Source of the DNA: Persicaria tinctoria | Taxonomy: Eukaryota; Streptophyta; Magnoliopsida; Caryophyllales; Polygonaceae | Reading direction: 5' to 3' | DNA: 64,000 nucleotides | Assembly (NCBI GenBank): GCA_037127255.1 | Contig: JBANSL010000004.1 | Span: 34,718,967-34,782,966 of the forward strand | In this document: positions 25,721-34,271 of the stretch, one piece after another | Position numbering within the stretch: position 1 is the stretch's first letter | Layout: every line of letters starts with the position of its first letter | The notes under the pieces: generated by a model | Seen by the model: the letters and a program-made list of their open reading frames with translations, nothing else | Database searches by the model: none | What the model was told of the DNA's origin: nothing | Position numbers and translations under genes: made by a program

Positions 25721-26417
25721 TGAGTTTCTTGCCTTCAACCTTGGCAATTGGTTCCATGACAGAGAGAAAATAAGTACACCAGTTAGAGATTTGTAACCAG
25801 TGGCAAAGTAGGAGGAGATAATAGACGCTATGAGTGGGGTGAGTCCAGAAAACCCACCAGGTATGCCTAAAATAGAGGTAAATTAAGGATAAAGAGAGGG
25901 ACCGGGCAACATCTGAGAGCAAGCCATACCTCAAAGACGATTTCTTGCAGCAGGAGAGAAGAACAACCTCAGTCGATCTTTCACGCAGCGAGAATCCACC
26001 TCCCGTCCTATATTCGAGGGTTAGCGAAACCCTAGATCTAGGGTCCGGCCAAGGAGGAGCCCTCAACTTCCCTGAACGCCCCCCGACAAACAAGAAACCC
26101 TTGACAGACTCAAGCCAATGTAGATCTCCAAATTGAGCTACCAAACAGAGGGATCGAGAAGCAAACCCCCAAAATGATTTGACACAAGGATGAATAGATC
26201 GATCGTCATAGCAGGATCGATGGAGGAGCCCGAAAGCGGGATAGGTAAGGGAAAAGAGGAAAGCATCCTCTGATCTGGTAAGGCGTTGGGAGATAGCACA
26301 GAGATTTGATCTTGTGATGTGTAGATTGTTAGGGTTTTCAGAACGGGAGTGGACGATTGATGGTTTTCGGAGGAGGATAATCGCCGCGCGTGGGGCGCGT
26401 TCTTCCGCAAGAGACAT
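24006..26417 (-). CDS. LINE upstream ORF A, 803 aa, unknown family, paralogous to ORF B
   Basis: An uninterrupted 803-codon frame. The first 220 codons (26417-25758) are GC-richer and may really be the 5' untranslated leader; a better start may be ATG 25757 (MEPIAKVEGKKLIGVG). From there two modules follow, PLSNTSRKGKKPIGFG then LLSTTSRKGPKS, and then DDGESKARKSKDGKK. Toward the C terminus YPLNAYSAKPLQWSN (about 24630) matches ORF B's LPLTAYFIKSLQWNN. A CHW...NWC segment before the first module also has a counterpart in ORF B. It overlaps ORF B by 97 nt in another frame. No known domain is recognised. The W/C/Y-rich middle part is unlike a soluble nucleic-acid chaperone. Confidence 0.5.
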   Translation of the reverse strand: MSLAEERAPRAAIILLRKPSIVHSRSENPNNLHITRSNLCAISQRLTRSEDAFLFSLTYPAFGLLHRSCYDDRSIHPCVKSFWGFASRSLCLVAQFGDLHWLESVKGFLFVGGRSGKLRAPPWPDPRSRVSLTLEYRTGGGFSLRERSTEVVLLSCCKKSSLRYGLLSDVARSLSLSLIYLYFRHTWWVFWTHPTHSVYYLLLLCHWLQISNWCTYFLSVMEPIAKVEGKKLIGVGFADPLSNTSRKGKKPIGFGSAVLLSTTSRKGPKSLFKEKIQAGSPVLDDGESKARKSKDGKKTINQTVCLENLVPVRVNISFNSFSLLFQSVLIKSFIPYVEKLGLIMLSAMEKFQFVIIVAHLCIQSSEYGCQSKSLNYLGDCYILLVKAFFYKKNLVGCWCMTIYKSFGHNHLSEQSVKIISALIKSVMNFMVKLYVCCIRSLCNSSWKITSACLAQTDIISASWWMYYCVKITHQNSPTNLSHMLFSHGYFINLRYILMTTHATHWWFSFGTKSHNSFSKKFFWASLSLDMILALSLSDLLSSPMQQCNLRKHVILMTCYFGEYVNNSPNKIYNLTIGWNNFRIKYASITYPLNAYSAKPLQWSNWRHRKIIIFPPRIPLRKFSMPRSSPRKSALNFPESKVSHVKIPMSEIYLIRFYTTNQFEIILAWKICGRSRQVIRIQWWLIHVIGSFKCLQLVYVEEIFVYCIIWSTVQRLSCILWSLCGGYLSVLWLEDIQEIDRVNLYEYGLVIFYKSLLGISPHYYANSALKISNWQYYARCLALLSNGREYIIRLNQFFINPPLI

Positions 26418-26420
26418 TTT

Positions 26421-26437
26421 TAAACATTGAAGATATC
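26421..26437. repeat. Right target-site duplication of the LINE
   Basis: Identical 17 bp to 18093-18109. It directly follows the LINE 5' end and reads into the interrupted captured exon. Confidence 0.95.
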
Positions 26438-26467
26438 ATTAACAAGATATTTAAGGCATTGAGCAAC
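26421..26467 (-). pseudogene. 5' part of the captured exon split by the LINE
   Basis: After a CTAG acceptor (26468-26469) the minus strand reads VAQCLKYLVNDIFNV and continues, across the LINE, in the segment at 17980-18109. Unknown protein family. Confidence 0.45.
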
Positions 26468-27905
26468 CTAGCTAGATGGTTAAGCAAGTCCCACAAAAAA
26501 GAAAAGCAGATAGAAAGCTGACACAAATGTCCAAGGTAATGCCATTGTTCAGGAGTGAATAAGGATATCACATTAAACACAAACAACAACATTCACATCA
26601 ATTTCTGGACATAAAGGTAAGCTTCTCTTCTCTGCTGTTAAGAGAGTAACAGACCTATGCAAGCTATAAATACATAACTTGGGCTCCAATTGATGAGCAA
26701 TGATCTTTACTTGTTGAGCTAAAAAACCAACCGTAAATATTACAAAGTCAGTGACATTAGAAAATATTATCTGAATCTTTACAAACGTTTAACATCCCTA
26801 GAATCACAGATGGACGTACATGTCTAGAAGCACAAATGGATCCAAAGCCCCTAACAGTTTACTTTCCACTTGTGCAGATAATGGAGATCAATCAGTGTTT
26901 GAATTTTGCTCAGGTCATATCACTGTTTTTTTTAATAAAATAAAATAAAATTTGTAAATATCATTGCAATTTGCAATTTTGTAAGCAAACTTGTGTCAAT
27001 TTCATAGTAGTTGGATACATGAACTGCAAGGTTTAAAGTTCAAATTCTGCAGTACAAGAGTTCATTCACCTTATATTCTTTGTTTTTCTTGTTTTTTCAT
27101 TTTGGTTTTGCCTTGTTAAATTAGCACTGATTTAGGCTACACAATAAGGCTAAGACTTGTCATTTTGTCAACATCATATCCAGCTTCTCACCAAAATGAT
27201 ACTTTGACTTACAATCCCTAAACATTGTTAACTTTGTTTTGAAAATTAGGAACTCCGTAATAATCTTGTAATTTTATATTCTTTTCCATAATGAATATTC
27301 ATGTAGAAATACATCTAAAGTCCGGTAACACAATTTTGGAATTTCTCACCTTGATTCTGTAACTTCTAGAATTTAGGCTGTGACTATCCATAGTTGTAAA
27401 TTCTGTTCTTGTTTTTAGGATCAAGTTCGGGGCATCAAAGGGCAGAACACAGATTCCAGTCCAGTGGCACAAAATAAAATTAAGATTAAGACAGTAAAGC
27501 ATAGCCTCCGCATTTCAGAAACTGAACAGACCACCCACACCTAACTTGATGATGAAAACAGAAAGAAAGGATACAACTAATCAAGCACCCGCCATGTTTT
27601 AACTCTCCTCTGCAGTGTAGACTCCAAAGATCCAGTATTCATATCCAACGGAGAACTAAAATAAACAATCAATTCCCAGAGCCGTGGCAGCTAACAATTG
27701 ATTCAATCCAGTATTGCAGTTAGGATTTTCACACATTCAGATATAGAACTGAACAGGATTTCTTGATCATTACATATAAATTAATTAATATAATGTAGGA
27801 AAGTATGATATCTTCTATTCACTTTTGATTTGAGAAATGAACACAGCACAAGCGATCACAGTCGAGAACAAAATAAAACTGGACGGAGAAATTGCAACGA
27901 GAAAC
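26468..27905. other. Interior of CACTA element 1, right part, mostly intron-like
   Basis: AT-rich with no long frame. A short minus-strand open piece near 27648-27580 reads SPLDMNTGSLESTLQRR and ends in a stop, so it could be a terminal exon of a captured gene. I do not recognise it and its support is weak. Confidence 0.4.
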
Positions 27906-28052
27906 CTCACCGGTGAGAAAAAGCGTATGGGCACCACCACAGGCGACTTCGCGGAGGCTATCAAAACTGGAGCACACCACAGGCTTCCATTGAGAGTCCA
28001 AGCTCCCAAGACCTAACCTCCCGTAGTGACTGTCGCAGGATCTACGCCACAT
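27906..28052 (-). pseudogene. Captured exon of an RCC1-repeat protein
   Basis: Starting at ATG 28052 the minus strand reads MWRRSCDSHYGRLGLGS, then ...WKPVVCSSFDSLREVACGG and AHTLFLTGE, followed by a GT donor at 27905-27904. The G-RLGLG....PV......L..VACGGAHTLFLT pattern is the RCC1 (regulator of chromosome condensation) blade repeat. Only one repeat is present and no further blades are found downstream, so it is a first-exon fragment carried by the CACTA element, not a working gene. Confidence 0.75.
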
Positions 28053-28450
28053 TGCGATCGCAGGAGGAGTTCATGGAGCAGAAGAAGAAGATTGAGAGAA
28101 GGAAAATCTGACACTAGACTAATCTAACACTAGACTATCAATAGGTGAAGGTAAAACTCACAGAAAAGCAGAAATCGACTGGAGCAGAAACGCAGATCAG
28201 GTCGAAAATGCGGCGGAGAATGGAGCGAGGGAGACAAAGACGGAGAGGAGGCAGGGGAAGGTGCTCAGAGTGGAGAGATCGACTGCCGATGGGAGGCCGT
28301 CTCCGGTGGGCGGTGGGAGGCCGTCTCCGGCGGGCGCAATTAGGGTTCTTCGGAGGTGTGAAGCAGAGAGAGAGAGAGGGGCACGGCTGCACGGGAGTCG
28401 GGGGAGAGTGAATCGCGAGTGAAGGGTTGTCTCCTCTCCGTTAGGTTAAA
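28053..28450. other. Purine-rich 5'-flank-like segment of the captured RCC1-like gene
   Basis: A GA-rich stretch (28140-28420) with a duplicated GGGAGGCCGTCTCCGG block at about 28290 and 28317. This is consistent with the 5' leader and promoter region of the captured gene upstream (minus strand) of its ATG. No RNA gene or ORF is convincing. Confidence 0.4.
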
Positions 28451-28459
28451 TTTTTTAGG

Positions 28460-28617
28460 GAAGCCATTCTCGACGCTTTAGGACGTCGAGATTTTTGTTA
28501 ATTTCGACGCCTATATCTGTCAAAAAAAAATCGACACCTCAGAGCGTCGAAAATTTTCGACGCTTTTAAAATGCGTCGAAACTAAAGCGTCTATAATTAC
28601 ACACTTTTCCCGTAGTG
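28460..28617. repeat. Right terminal and subterminal repeats of CACTA element 1
   Basis: Copies of GCGTCGAAA and TTCGACGC lead to the terminus CCCGTAGTG and the TAT target-site copy at 28618-28620. Confidence 0.85.
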
Positions 28618-28620
28618 TAT

Positions 28621-28919
28621 ATATACATACATACAATACAGAGTCCTGGAAGAGCTGCGGATCTCTCATCTCTTGATGGGGTGACTCCTTTTAATTTGTG
28701 GGTAAAGGAAAACTCAGTCACAATACCAACATCCACAAAGTTAAGCGTTCTATCTTTAATTATTTCACTTCTGATTTTCTCTTCTTTAATTTTTCCCCTC
28801 TCTCATATCTGTCTATTTAATTTTGTTTTCTTTAATTATTTTCGGGACCGTACCACAAGTTTTTCTACTTTCTTCTAGCTTCTAATTCACGATATAATAT
28901 ATCTGTGAATCATGCTCTT
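28621..28919. other. Spacer after CACTA element 1
   Basis: AT-rich DNA with (TA/CATA) runs and no supported gene. It ends in CTT just before another CACTA-type terminus. Confidence 0.5.
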
Positions 28920-29216
28920 CACTACCAAAAACACAGGAAATAGCCACGGTCGAATAGCCACGAATTGGCCACGAAATTCCGTGGCTAAACGGTTTAGCTA
29001 CGGGCATAGCCATGAATTTGACGTTCGTCGCCATTCGAGGCTATATGCCTCGACGTTAACAGCCACCGACACAATATCCGTGGCTAATAGCCACGATCTG
29101 ACAGTCCCGTGGCTATGTCCGTGGCCGGTTCGGAAAGGTGCCATCCGTGGCTGTAGCGACGAAGTTAGCCACGGTGTATGTCGTGGCTGATTTCGCAGCT
29201 TGGCACGTGCGGGATC
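28920..29216. mobile_element. Truncated end of a different CACTA-family element
   Basis: Begins CACTACCAAAAACACAGG and carries at least eight TAGCCACGG / CCGTGGCTA motifs in both orientations, the layout of a CACTA subterminal region. It is cut off by the LTR starting at 29217. No matching TAGTG end or further motif was seen to the right, so only about 300 bp remains. Confidence 0.65.
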
Positions 29217-31513
29217 TGTTGTGAGCTGAATCTGCCCTGTTTTACAGTAACTTTTATATCGATTTCTGTATACATTACATGCATTCGGGCTAAGATAGTA
29301 CATAATCTATGTAGTTTATGTTTATTTGCCAAATTATGGAATCTACACCAGTTTCTGTTTAAATCGCAGAAATCGAGGCGTTTTACATCAATTCTACAGA
29401 AGGTCGGAAAAGCTCAGAAAACCACTACAGAAGTCCAAGGTCAAAGCAGCGGAACAAGTCTACGAGCCAAGGCTACTCGACCTCGAGTAGGTCTACTCGA
29501 CCTCGACAAGCCATGTCCGAGCAACCTTGTCGACAGAGCCTGATCGAGAGAGCCAGACCACCCAGCTCCGGGACTCTACTCGATCTCGACGAAGCCCTGG
29601 TCGAGATCGACGAAGCCCAAAGCCATGCCCGGAGTCGACGAGGAGAGATGCCCGAGAAGCCGAGGACGAAGCCGAGGACGACCAGGCGAGACTCGATGTC
29701 GCGGACCACTCGCTGCCCGGAAGAGGCCACTCGCTGCAGCGGAGCACTCGCTGTCGCGGAAGAGGCCACTCGCTGACAGCGGATGAAGTAACTCGCGGGA
29801 GTGGGAGCGGAAAGGGAGAACCCAACTCGACCTCGATGACCCTTTGTCGAGGTCGACGAGCACCTTGAGTCCAGGTCCGAGCATGTCCGAGCTAGTCGAC
29901 TAGACCTACCCGAACAAACCCAGTCGACAAGCCCCTCCTACTCGACATCGACGAGGGGTGGTCGAGGTCGACAAGAGCCCAGGAAGCCATGACGAGCCAC
30001 ATCGAGCAGAAGCCACTCGAGGAGTCCAGCCGACGAAGACCCTACTCGAGGTCGACGAGACCTAGTCGAGGTCGAGTAGACCCAGCTTCCAGAAACTTCT
30101 CGACGTGGCCTGTCCGAGTAGAATTGGAGTTCCTTGGGCGCGAAGGCAGAAGATTCTATCGGATTTCATCAAGTTCTATCCAAGGAGACAAGATCTATCA
30201 ACATCATGAAGACTTACCCTATTTAGTTTTATCTTTTCTTTTTAGATTTATTTCCATAAAACAATTTATTTATCCTTTCAAGTTTTAGATATAGTTTTAG
30301 ATAAAGATAGATATCTTCTTTCCTAGAATAGCTACGGAATGAAGCCTATAAATAAGGCCCTAGGGGGCTCAGTTTTATTCATTCAATTCAAGACACAATT
30401 AGCTAGGGAATAAAGCCTATAAATAAGGCCCTAAGGCTTTGAATTTAGTTTTATGCAAGTTTCTTTTTATACATCAATGTCTGCGATTGCAATGAGGCGT
30501 GAGTAGTCCACCCACTTCTGGGGCTGGGGTGACCCCGACGGTGGCCATGTGAGGCGATGCGATAAAGGTCAGATCTTTTGTGCAATTCATCTTCTATCCC
30601 TATGAGCATGATTCTTTTGCAAGAGTTGAAGGTGATCCTTGTTTGTGTTATTGAAGCGAAAGTGATCTTAATGCAACTTGGATTAATTATGTGAAAAAGG
30701 GTTAGTAACAATTAGGGTTTATGCGAAAGCCTCTATTTGCCTATTTGTTAATGACGAAAGTTATTTGATGGAAAGCATGATCTTTTATGCCTTTATGTGT
30801 TGTTTTGCATGGTTATCGTTGTGGTGTTGAAACCCTGGCCTTGGAGGTCTTTTAGTATATTGAGTTTATTTCTGTCGAAAATCTGCGTTTGTCTTTAAAT
30901 TCTGCAAATTTTAAGTTTTCTGCATTGTTACTCGATCTAGACGAAGCTTTGTCGATCTCGAGGAGTATCTTGTCGAGGTCGAGGAGGGGTTGTCTTAGTC
31001 GAGTTGGTTATTTTCTGTTTTTGTCGATTTTCACTTCCTGTTGCTCACTTTCTTTGTCGATCTCGAGTACCTCTTGTCGAGGTCGAGGAGAACTTTGCTT
31101 GTCGAGTTGTTTGCTTTCGTTTTCTGTTTTCTGTTTTCATTACTGTCTTGTCGACCTAGAGGACAGTTACTCGACCTCGAGTAACTTCTGTGTCCTTGCT
31201 TTTAGTTTCTGCTTTGCTTCTGTTTTGCTTTGTTCTTTACTTCCTTTGCTTTACTTTCTGTCTTTAGTTTGTTCTTTGCTTTTGTTTTAGTTACCCTTGC
31301 CGGGTTTATTTGTTTCTTTCCTTTCTATGTTTCTGTCTTTCTGCTACTTCTGTGAGAATTTACAGCTATCTAAGAACTGCTGACGTGCTTCCTCGTGGAT
31401 TCGATCCTGACTTTCTCTTACTGCATTGGAGGAGTCTTGTATTTATTTGCTGGGGCCTAAGTCTGGTTTGATCTATTTCGTTATATTTCATACTCGATTC
31501 ACTCCTTACAACA
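29217..31513 (+). mobile_element. Second copy of the TGTTGTGAGC Gypsy-type LTR, 2.3 kb
   Basis: It aligns along its length to 14535-16732: the same start, the TCGA-rich block (29480-30080), the CTATAAATAAGG TATA region near 30347, the shared stretch GTGAGTAGTCCACCCACTTC at about 30500, and the end CTTGTATTTATTTGC...TTACAACA. No 5-bp target duplication is visible: GGATC precedes and AATTG follows. It also has an internal duplication of the TATA region (near 30325 and 30400). It may be a 5' LTR whose body is lost, or a rearranged solo LTR. Confidence 0.7.
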
Positions 31514-31555
31514 AATTGGGGCCTAAGTCTGGTTTGATCTATTTCGTTATATTTA
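31455..31555. repeat. 37-bp direct repeat spanning the LTR end
   Basis: GGGGCCTAAGTCTGGTTTGA and the following 17 bases occur twice, starting at about 31453 and 31518, once inside the LTR and once just outside. This looks like slippage or template switching at the junction. Confidence 0.75.
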
Positions 31556-32064
31556 AGTTAATACAGAGGGAAAAAATAAGAGGCAAAAACGATTCGAACA
31601 CCGGTGGTTCAACCATTAAACACAAGATACAACCAACTGCACTAAACTAATTGTGTATAATTAGCAATCTTCCTATCGTCGACAACGCCAATCTTCTGAA
31701 ATCCCAACTACGGTACCTCAAGCCTATGTTTGAGTCAAGATATTAAAATTGAATAGAACTTGCAAATTGGAATTTACAATTACACACTCTCCCATCATCA
31801 TCATCATCGTCAAATAAACGGCTGTTTCAATTGAAATTTGCAATTACACTTGCAATTACACAAAGGTTGAAAGCTTGGAAACAACTCTGACCAACAAAGG
31901 TCGAAAGCTTAGAAGATTACACTTTGCAATTACATTTGCAATTTGCAATTACACTTGTTGCAATTACTCAAAGGTTGTCACCATTCATATTGCAGATCGG
32001 AATAGCGGCAGAGAGACGAACCTTCAGACATATCGAACCTTATCAGCGATGTGGCATCACTCTC

Positions 32065-32230
32065 GAGCTATCAGCGACGTGGCATCAGACCTTCATACAG
32101 ATCGAACAAGTGCGGGTGGTGATGATGATGAAGACGACGATAATCGCTCTCGAGCTATTAGCGACGTGGTATCGAACCATCAGACAGATCGAACAGGTGC
32201 GGGTGATGATGATGATGAAGACGAAGATCA
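32065..32230 (+). repeat. Tandem duplication encoding an acidic repeat
   Basis: Two consecutive copies of roughly 80 bp start with CTCTCGAGCTAT(C/T)AGCGACG (about 32070 and 32142) and include GATGATGATGAAGACGA. In frame +3 they read SRAISDVxSxxxTDRTxAG followed by a D/E run. No known domain. Confidence 0.65.
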
Positions 32231-32539
32231 TCGCTCTCACTGCTGTCACCATCACTGCATTCGAAGGAGCCGCTAAACACAAATTTGAGCAACTTGAAGC
32301 ACGAATCAACGGATTCAAAGCAAGGGAGAAGGGAGATCTAAGGCTGCGATTCTAATTGAATGATAAGCAAGGGAGAAATCTGTGATTTACCTTAGAATCG
32401 AGTCAGATCGGAATCGGGGTTGCAATCGTAGATCCTCTCAAATCGGAATCACCAGGTAAGAGGAGAGTGAGCACTCCGATTCCGGCGAGGCCATCGTCTT
32501 TGAAGTCGGGGTTGCAATCGTCTTTGAAGTCAACGACGG

Positions 32540-32712
32540 CAGAAGAGCACTCCGATTCCGGCGAGGCCATGCCGCGCGAGGAGGGAGGCCGCGCGAGGCT
32601 CTGGACATGGAGGCGCCATGGGAGAGGATTCCGAGAGGAGGGAGGCGCCATGGGAGAGGATTCCGAGAGGAGGGAGGCCGCGCCAGGCTCTGGACATGGA
32701 GGCGCCATGGCG
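32540..32712. repeat. GC-rich nested duplications
   Basis: GGAGGCGCCATGG recurs near 32608, 32642 and 32699, and GAGAGGATTCCGAGAGG recurs near 32621 and 32655. CTCCGATTCCGGCGAGGCC occurs at 32475 and 32549. Confidence 0.65.
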
Positions 32713-32805
32713 GTTCTCAGATCTTAAAAAAAAGCGGATAGACAGACCTAAATAAAAGGAGGGAATAATAGGTAAGGGCAAACTTGGTATTATGAAAATA
32801 TTTTG

Positions 32806-32865
32806 GCCATTTACTAGTAAAGAAAAGTCTTTAGGACATTTAGTAAATGGTCCAAAGGCTTTGGG
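32806..32865. repeat. Inverted repeat / potential hairpin
   Basis: TTTGGCCATTTACTAG on the left faces TAGTAAATGGTCCAAAG on the right, across a loop of about 25 bases. One unpaired base interrupts the stem. It may be a small MITE core. Confidence 0.55.
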
Positions 32866-33160
32866 CCTTTGTACCAAATTACTTCTTTAATATACATTCC
32901 GGATAAATACACCACAAATCTTGCACGTCGTTATCGACATGCAAAGATGAAGGGGTTAATTAATTAGAAAATAGTGTTAATTAATTAAAAAGTCTTGTAC
33001 GTTGAAATGGACGTGTATTCAAAAAAGATGATTTGCGATGAATCTAACAACACCCTTCATATATTTGAAATTTTAGGGTGGGGTGGGCTGGGCTGCAACA
33101 GATTCTAGCCCACTCTAGGTCCGTGCCTGATTGCAACCCTACGAATGCGAAATAAGCTAA

Positions 33161-33510
33161 GGGTGTGTATGGGTACCTTTATAAACCAGCTTAAAATATA
33201 AATTATTAGCTGTTAAAAAAATAAACGGGTTTAAATGGTGTATGGGAACAACAAATAAGCTTTAGTTAGTTAAAAAAAAAAGGTTTATAAATAAGCTGTA
33301 GATTGAAGCTTATTTTGAAGTTTATATTCCATAATTACTATACCCCTAATAAAAATCAAATAAACTCCACTTTTTACAAATAAACTGTTTTTCGCCCCAT
33401 ACGGAGTTTATATTTTTTCATAAATTTTTAACTACTTTTAATAACAGTTTATAAATTTTTACCCTGTTTATAATTTTAGTCAGTTTATTAACCCCGTCCC
33501 ATACGAACCC
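33161..33510. mobile_element. Tourist-like (PIF/Harbinger) MITE, 350 bp
   Basis: The ends are GGGTGTGTATGGG and CCCATACGAACCC, inverted with two mismatches. They are flanked by the 3-bp duplication TAA at 33158-33160 and 33511-33513, the PIF/Harbinger target. The interior is AT-rich and non-coding. It lies about 510 bp upstream of the bHLH start codon and so may sit in that gene's promoter. Confidence 0.8.
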
Positions 33511-33513
33511 TAA

Positions 33514-34023
33514 CCCTCTTCTGTCAACCACGAGGGGATTTTTCATTTTTTAATTCTAAAATTAAAACTAGGTCCGTTGACAGAATGCATTATGTTTTTA
33601 ATACATTATCTCTTTGTTATTTGTTTACTCTTTTTACTAATTACTCACAGTAGTTTATCCTCCCTTTTTTGTTTTAATTATATGAGCTAGTTTATTAAAG
33701 AATTGATTTTGTGGACAACGACATAAGCAAATGCCAAAAAGTACAATCATCCTCCATTGTTGAACACTTGAATGCCATAGATCGATGTTCCCTTTTCCTC
33801 TTATTCTCTTTCTTCTTCTTTGATCATCCCTACAACTCCTTGATCACGAATTAAACTTCGATTTCTTAGTTACAAATACAACTACAAGATACTGATTGCA
33901 GCGTAATACACACACACACCAAGTACTGATCATATATGCATAAAGAAAGTCAATTCCTCTTTCAATCTTTTCCCTTGAATTTTATGTACTAGCTCTTAAG
34001 TTTGAAGAAATTCATCAACACAC
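33514..34023 (+). promoter_or_regulatory. Proximal upstream region and 5' leader of the bHLH gene
   Basis: An AT-rich segment runs between the MITE and the ATG. A CATATATGCATAAAG sequence at about 33933 could act as TATA region, and a short CA repeat lies near 33909. Individual motifs are not strong enough to name binding sites. Confidence 0.4.
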
Positions 34024-34271
34024 ATGTCTTTACCGAATCAGGGGTATGAAGATGGAGATGACCCAGATGAAATTTTCCTATTCTATCCCCCTCTCCCACC
34101 CCATCTAGAACCTCCATCCACAAGCTTTCTTGGAGTTTCCCCATCATCAGCCCCTGCAGTTTTGTTTCCTCAACAGGACTGCAACTTGTTTCTTGATGAG
34201 TATACCCAAAACCACAACCCTAATCTATTGATTGAAGATTTTCTTATAACCCATCCGCACCAGCAGGCAGT
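34024..34271 (+). CDS. bHLH exon 1, 5' part (82 codons plus 2 nt)
   Basis: Starts at ATG 34024 with no in-frame competitor upstream in the leader. It encodes an acidic, proline-rich N terminus (YPPLPPHLEPPSTSFLG) and LLIEDFLITHPHQQA. It runs straight into the CACTA terminus at 34272. Read-through into the transposon would add only about 17 residues before a stop (34324-34326). Confidence 0.75.

Larger units (their letters stand above)
18110..26420 (-). mobile_element. L1-type LINE, 8.3 kb, nested in CACTA element 1
   Basis: Bounded by a perfect 17-bp duplication and ending, on the minus strand, in a poly(A) tail (about 19 T on the plus strand at 18110-18128). ORF2 carries an AP endonuclease, reverse transcriptase, a zinc-finger-like segment and RNase H. 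Two in-frame stops are the only breaks I found in ORF2. Upstream lie two very long open frames of unknown family. The element starts at AAAATGTCTC with ORF A's first in-frame ATG at base 4, so it may be slightly 5'-truncated. It is inserted within a captured exon of the CACTA element. Confidence 0.93.
9984..28617. mobile_element. CACTA (En/Spm) element 1, 18.6 kb, non-autonomous, gene-fragment carrying
   Basis: The ends are CACTACAGGAAAACAGTGTC on the left and, read inward from the right, CACTACGGGAAAAGTGTG. TAT flanks both sides (9981-9983 and 28618-28620), the 3-bp TSD expected of CACTA. Subterminal arrays of a GCGTCGAAAAT-type motif in both orientations occupy 10000-10250 and 28465-28595. 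No transposase of the TNP1/TNP2 kind is visible. Without the nested solo LTR and LINE the element is about 8.1 kb. It carries exon-like pieces of unrelated host genes, mostly on the minus strand, so I read it as a gene-capturing non-autonomous copy. Confidence 0.9.
31556..33157. other. Region without a supported gene; local duplications
   Basis: Contains an acidic open frame made of a duplicated unit (31875-32276), a GC-rich patch with nested duplications (32440-32720), and an inverted repeat (32806-32865). I see no conserved protein domain. It could be decayed transposon or upstream intergenic DNA. Confidence 0.4.

Noticed and set aside
29473..29884. Overlapping frames on both strands in the second LTR copy
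   Set aside because: These are again TCGA-repeat translations without conserved residues.
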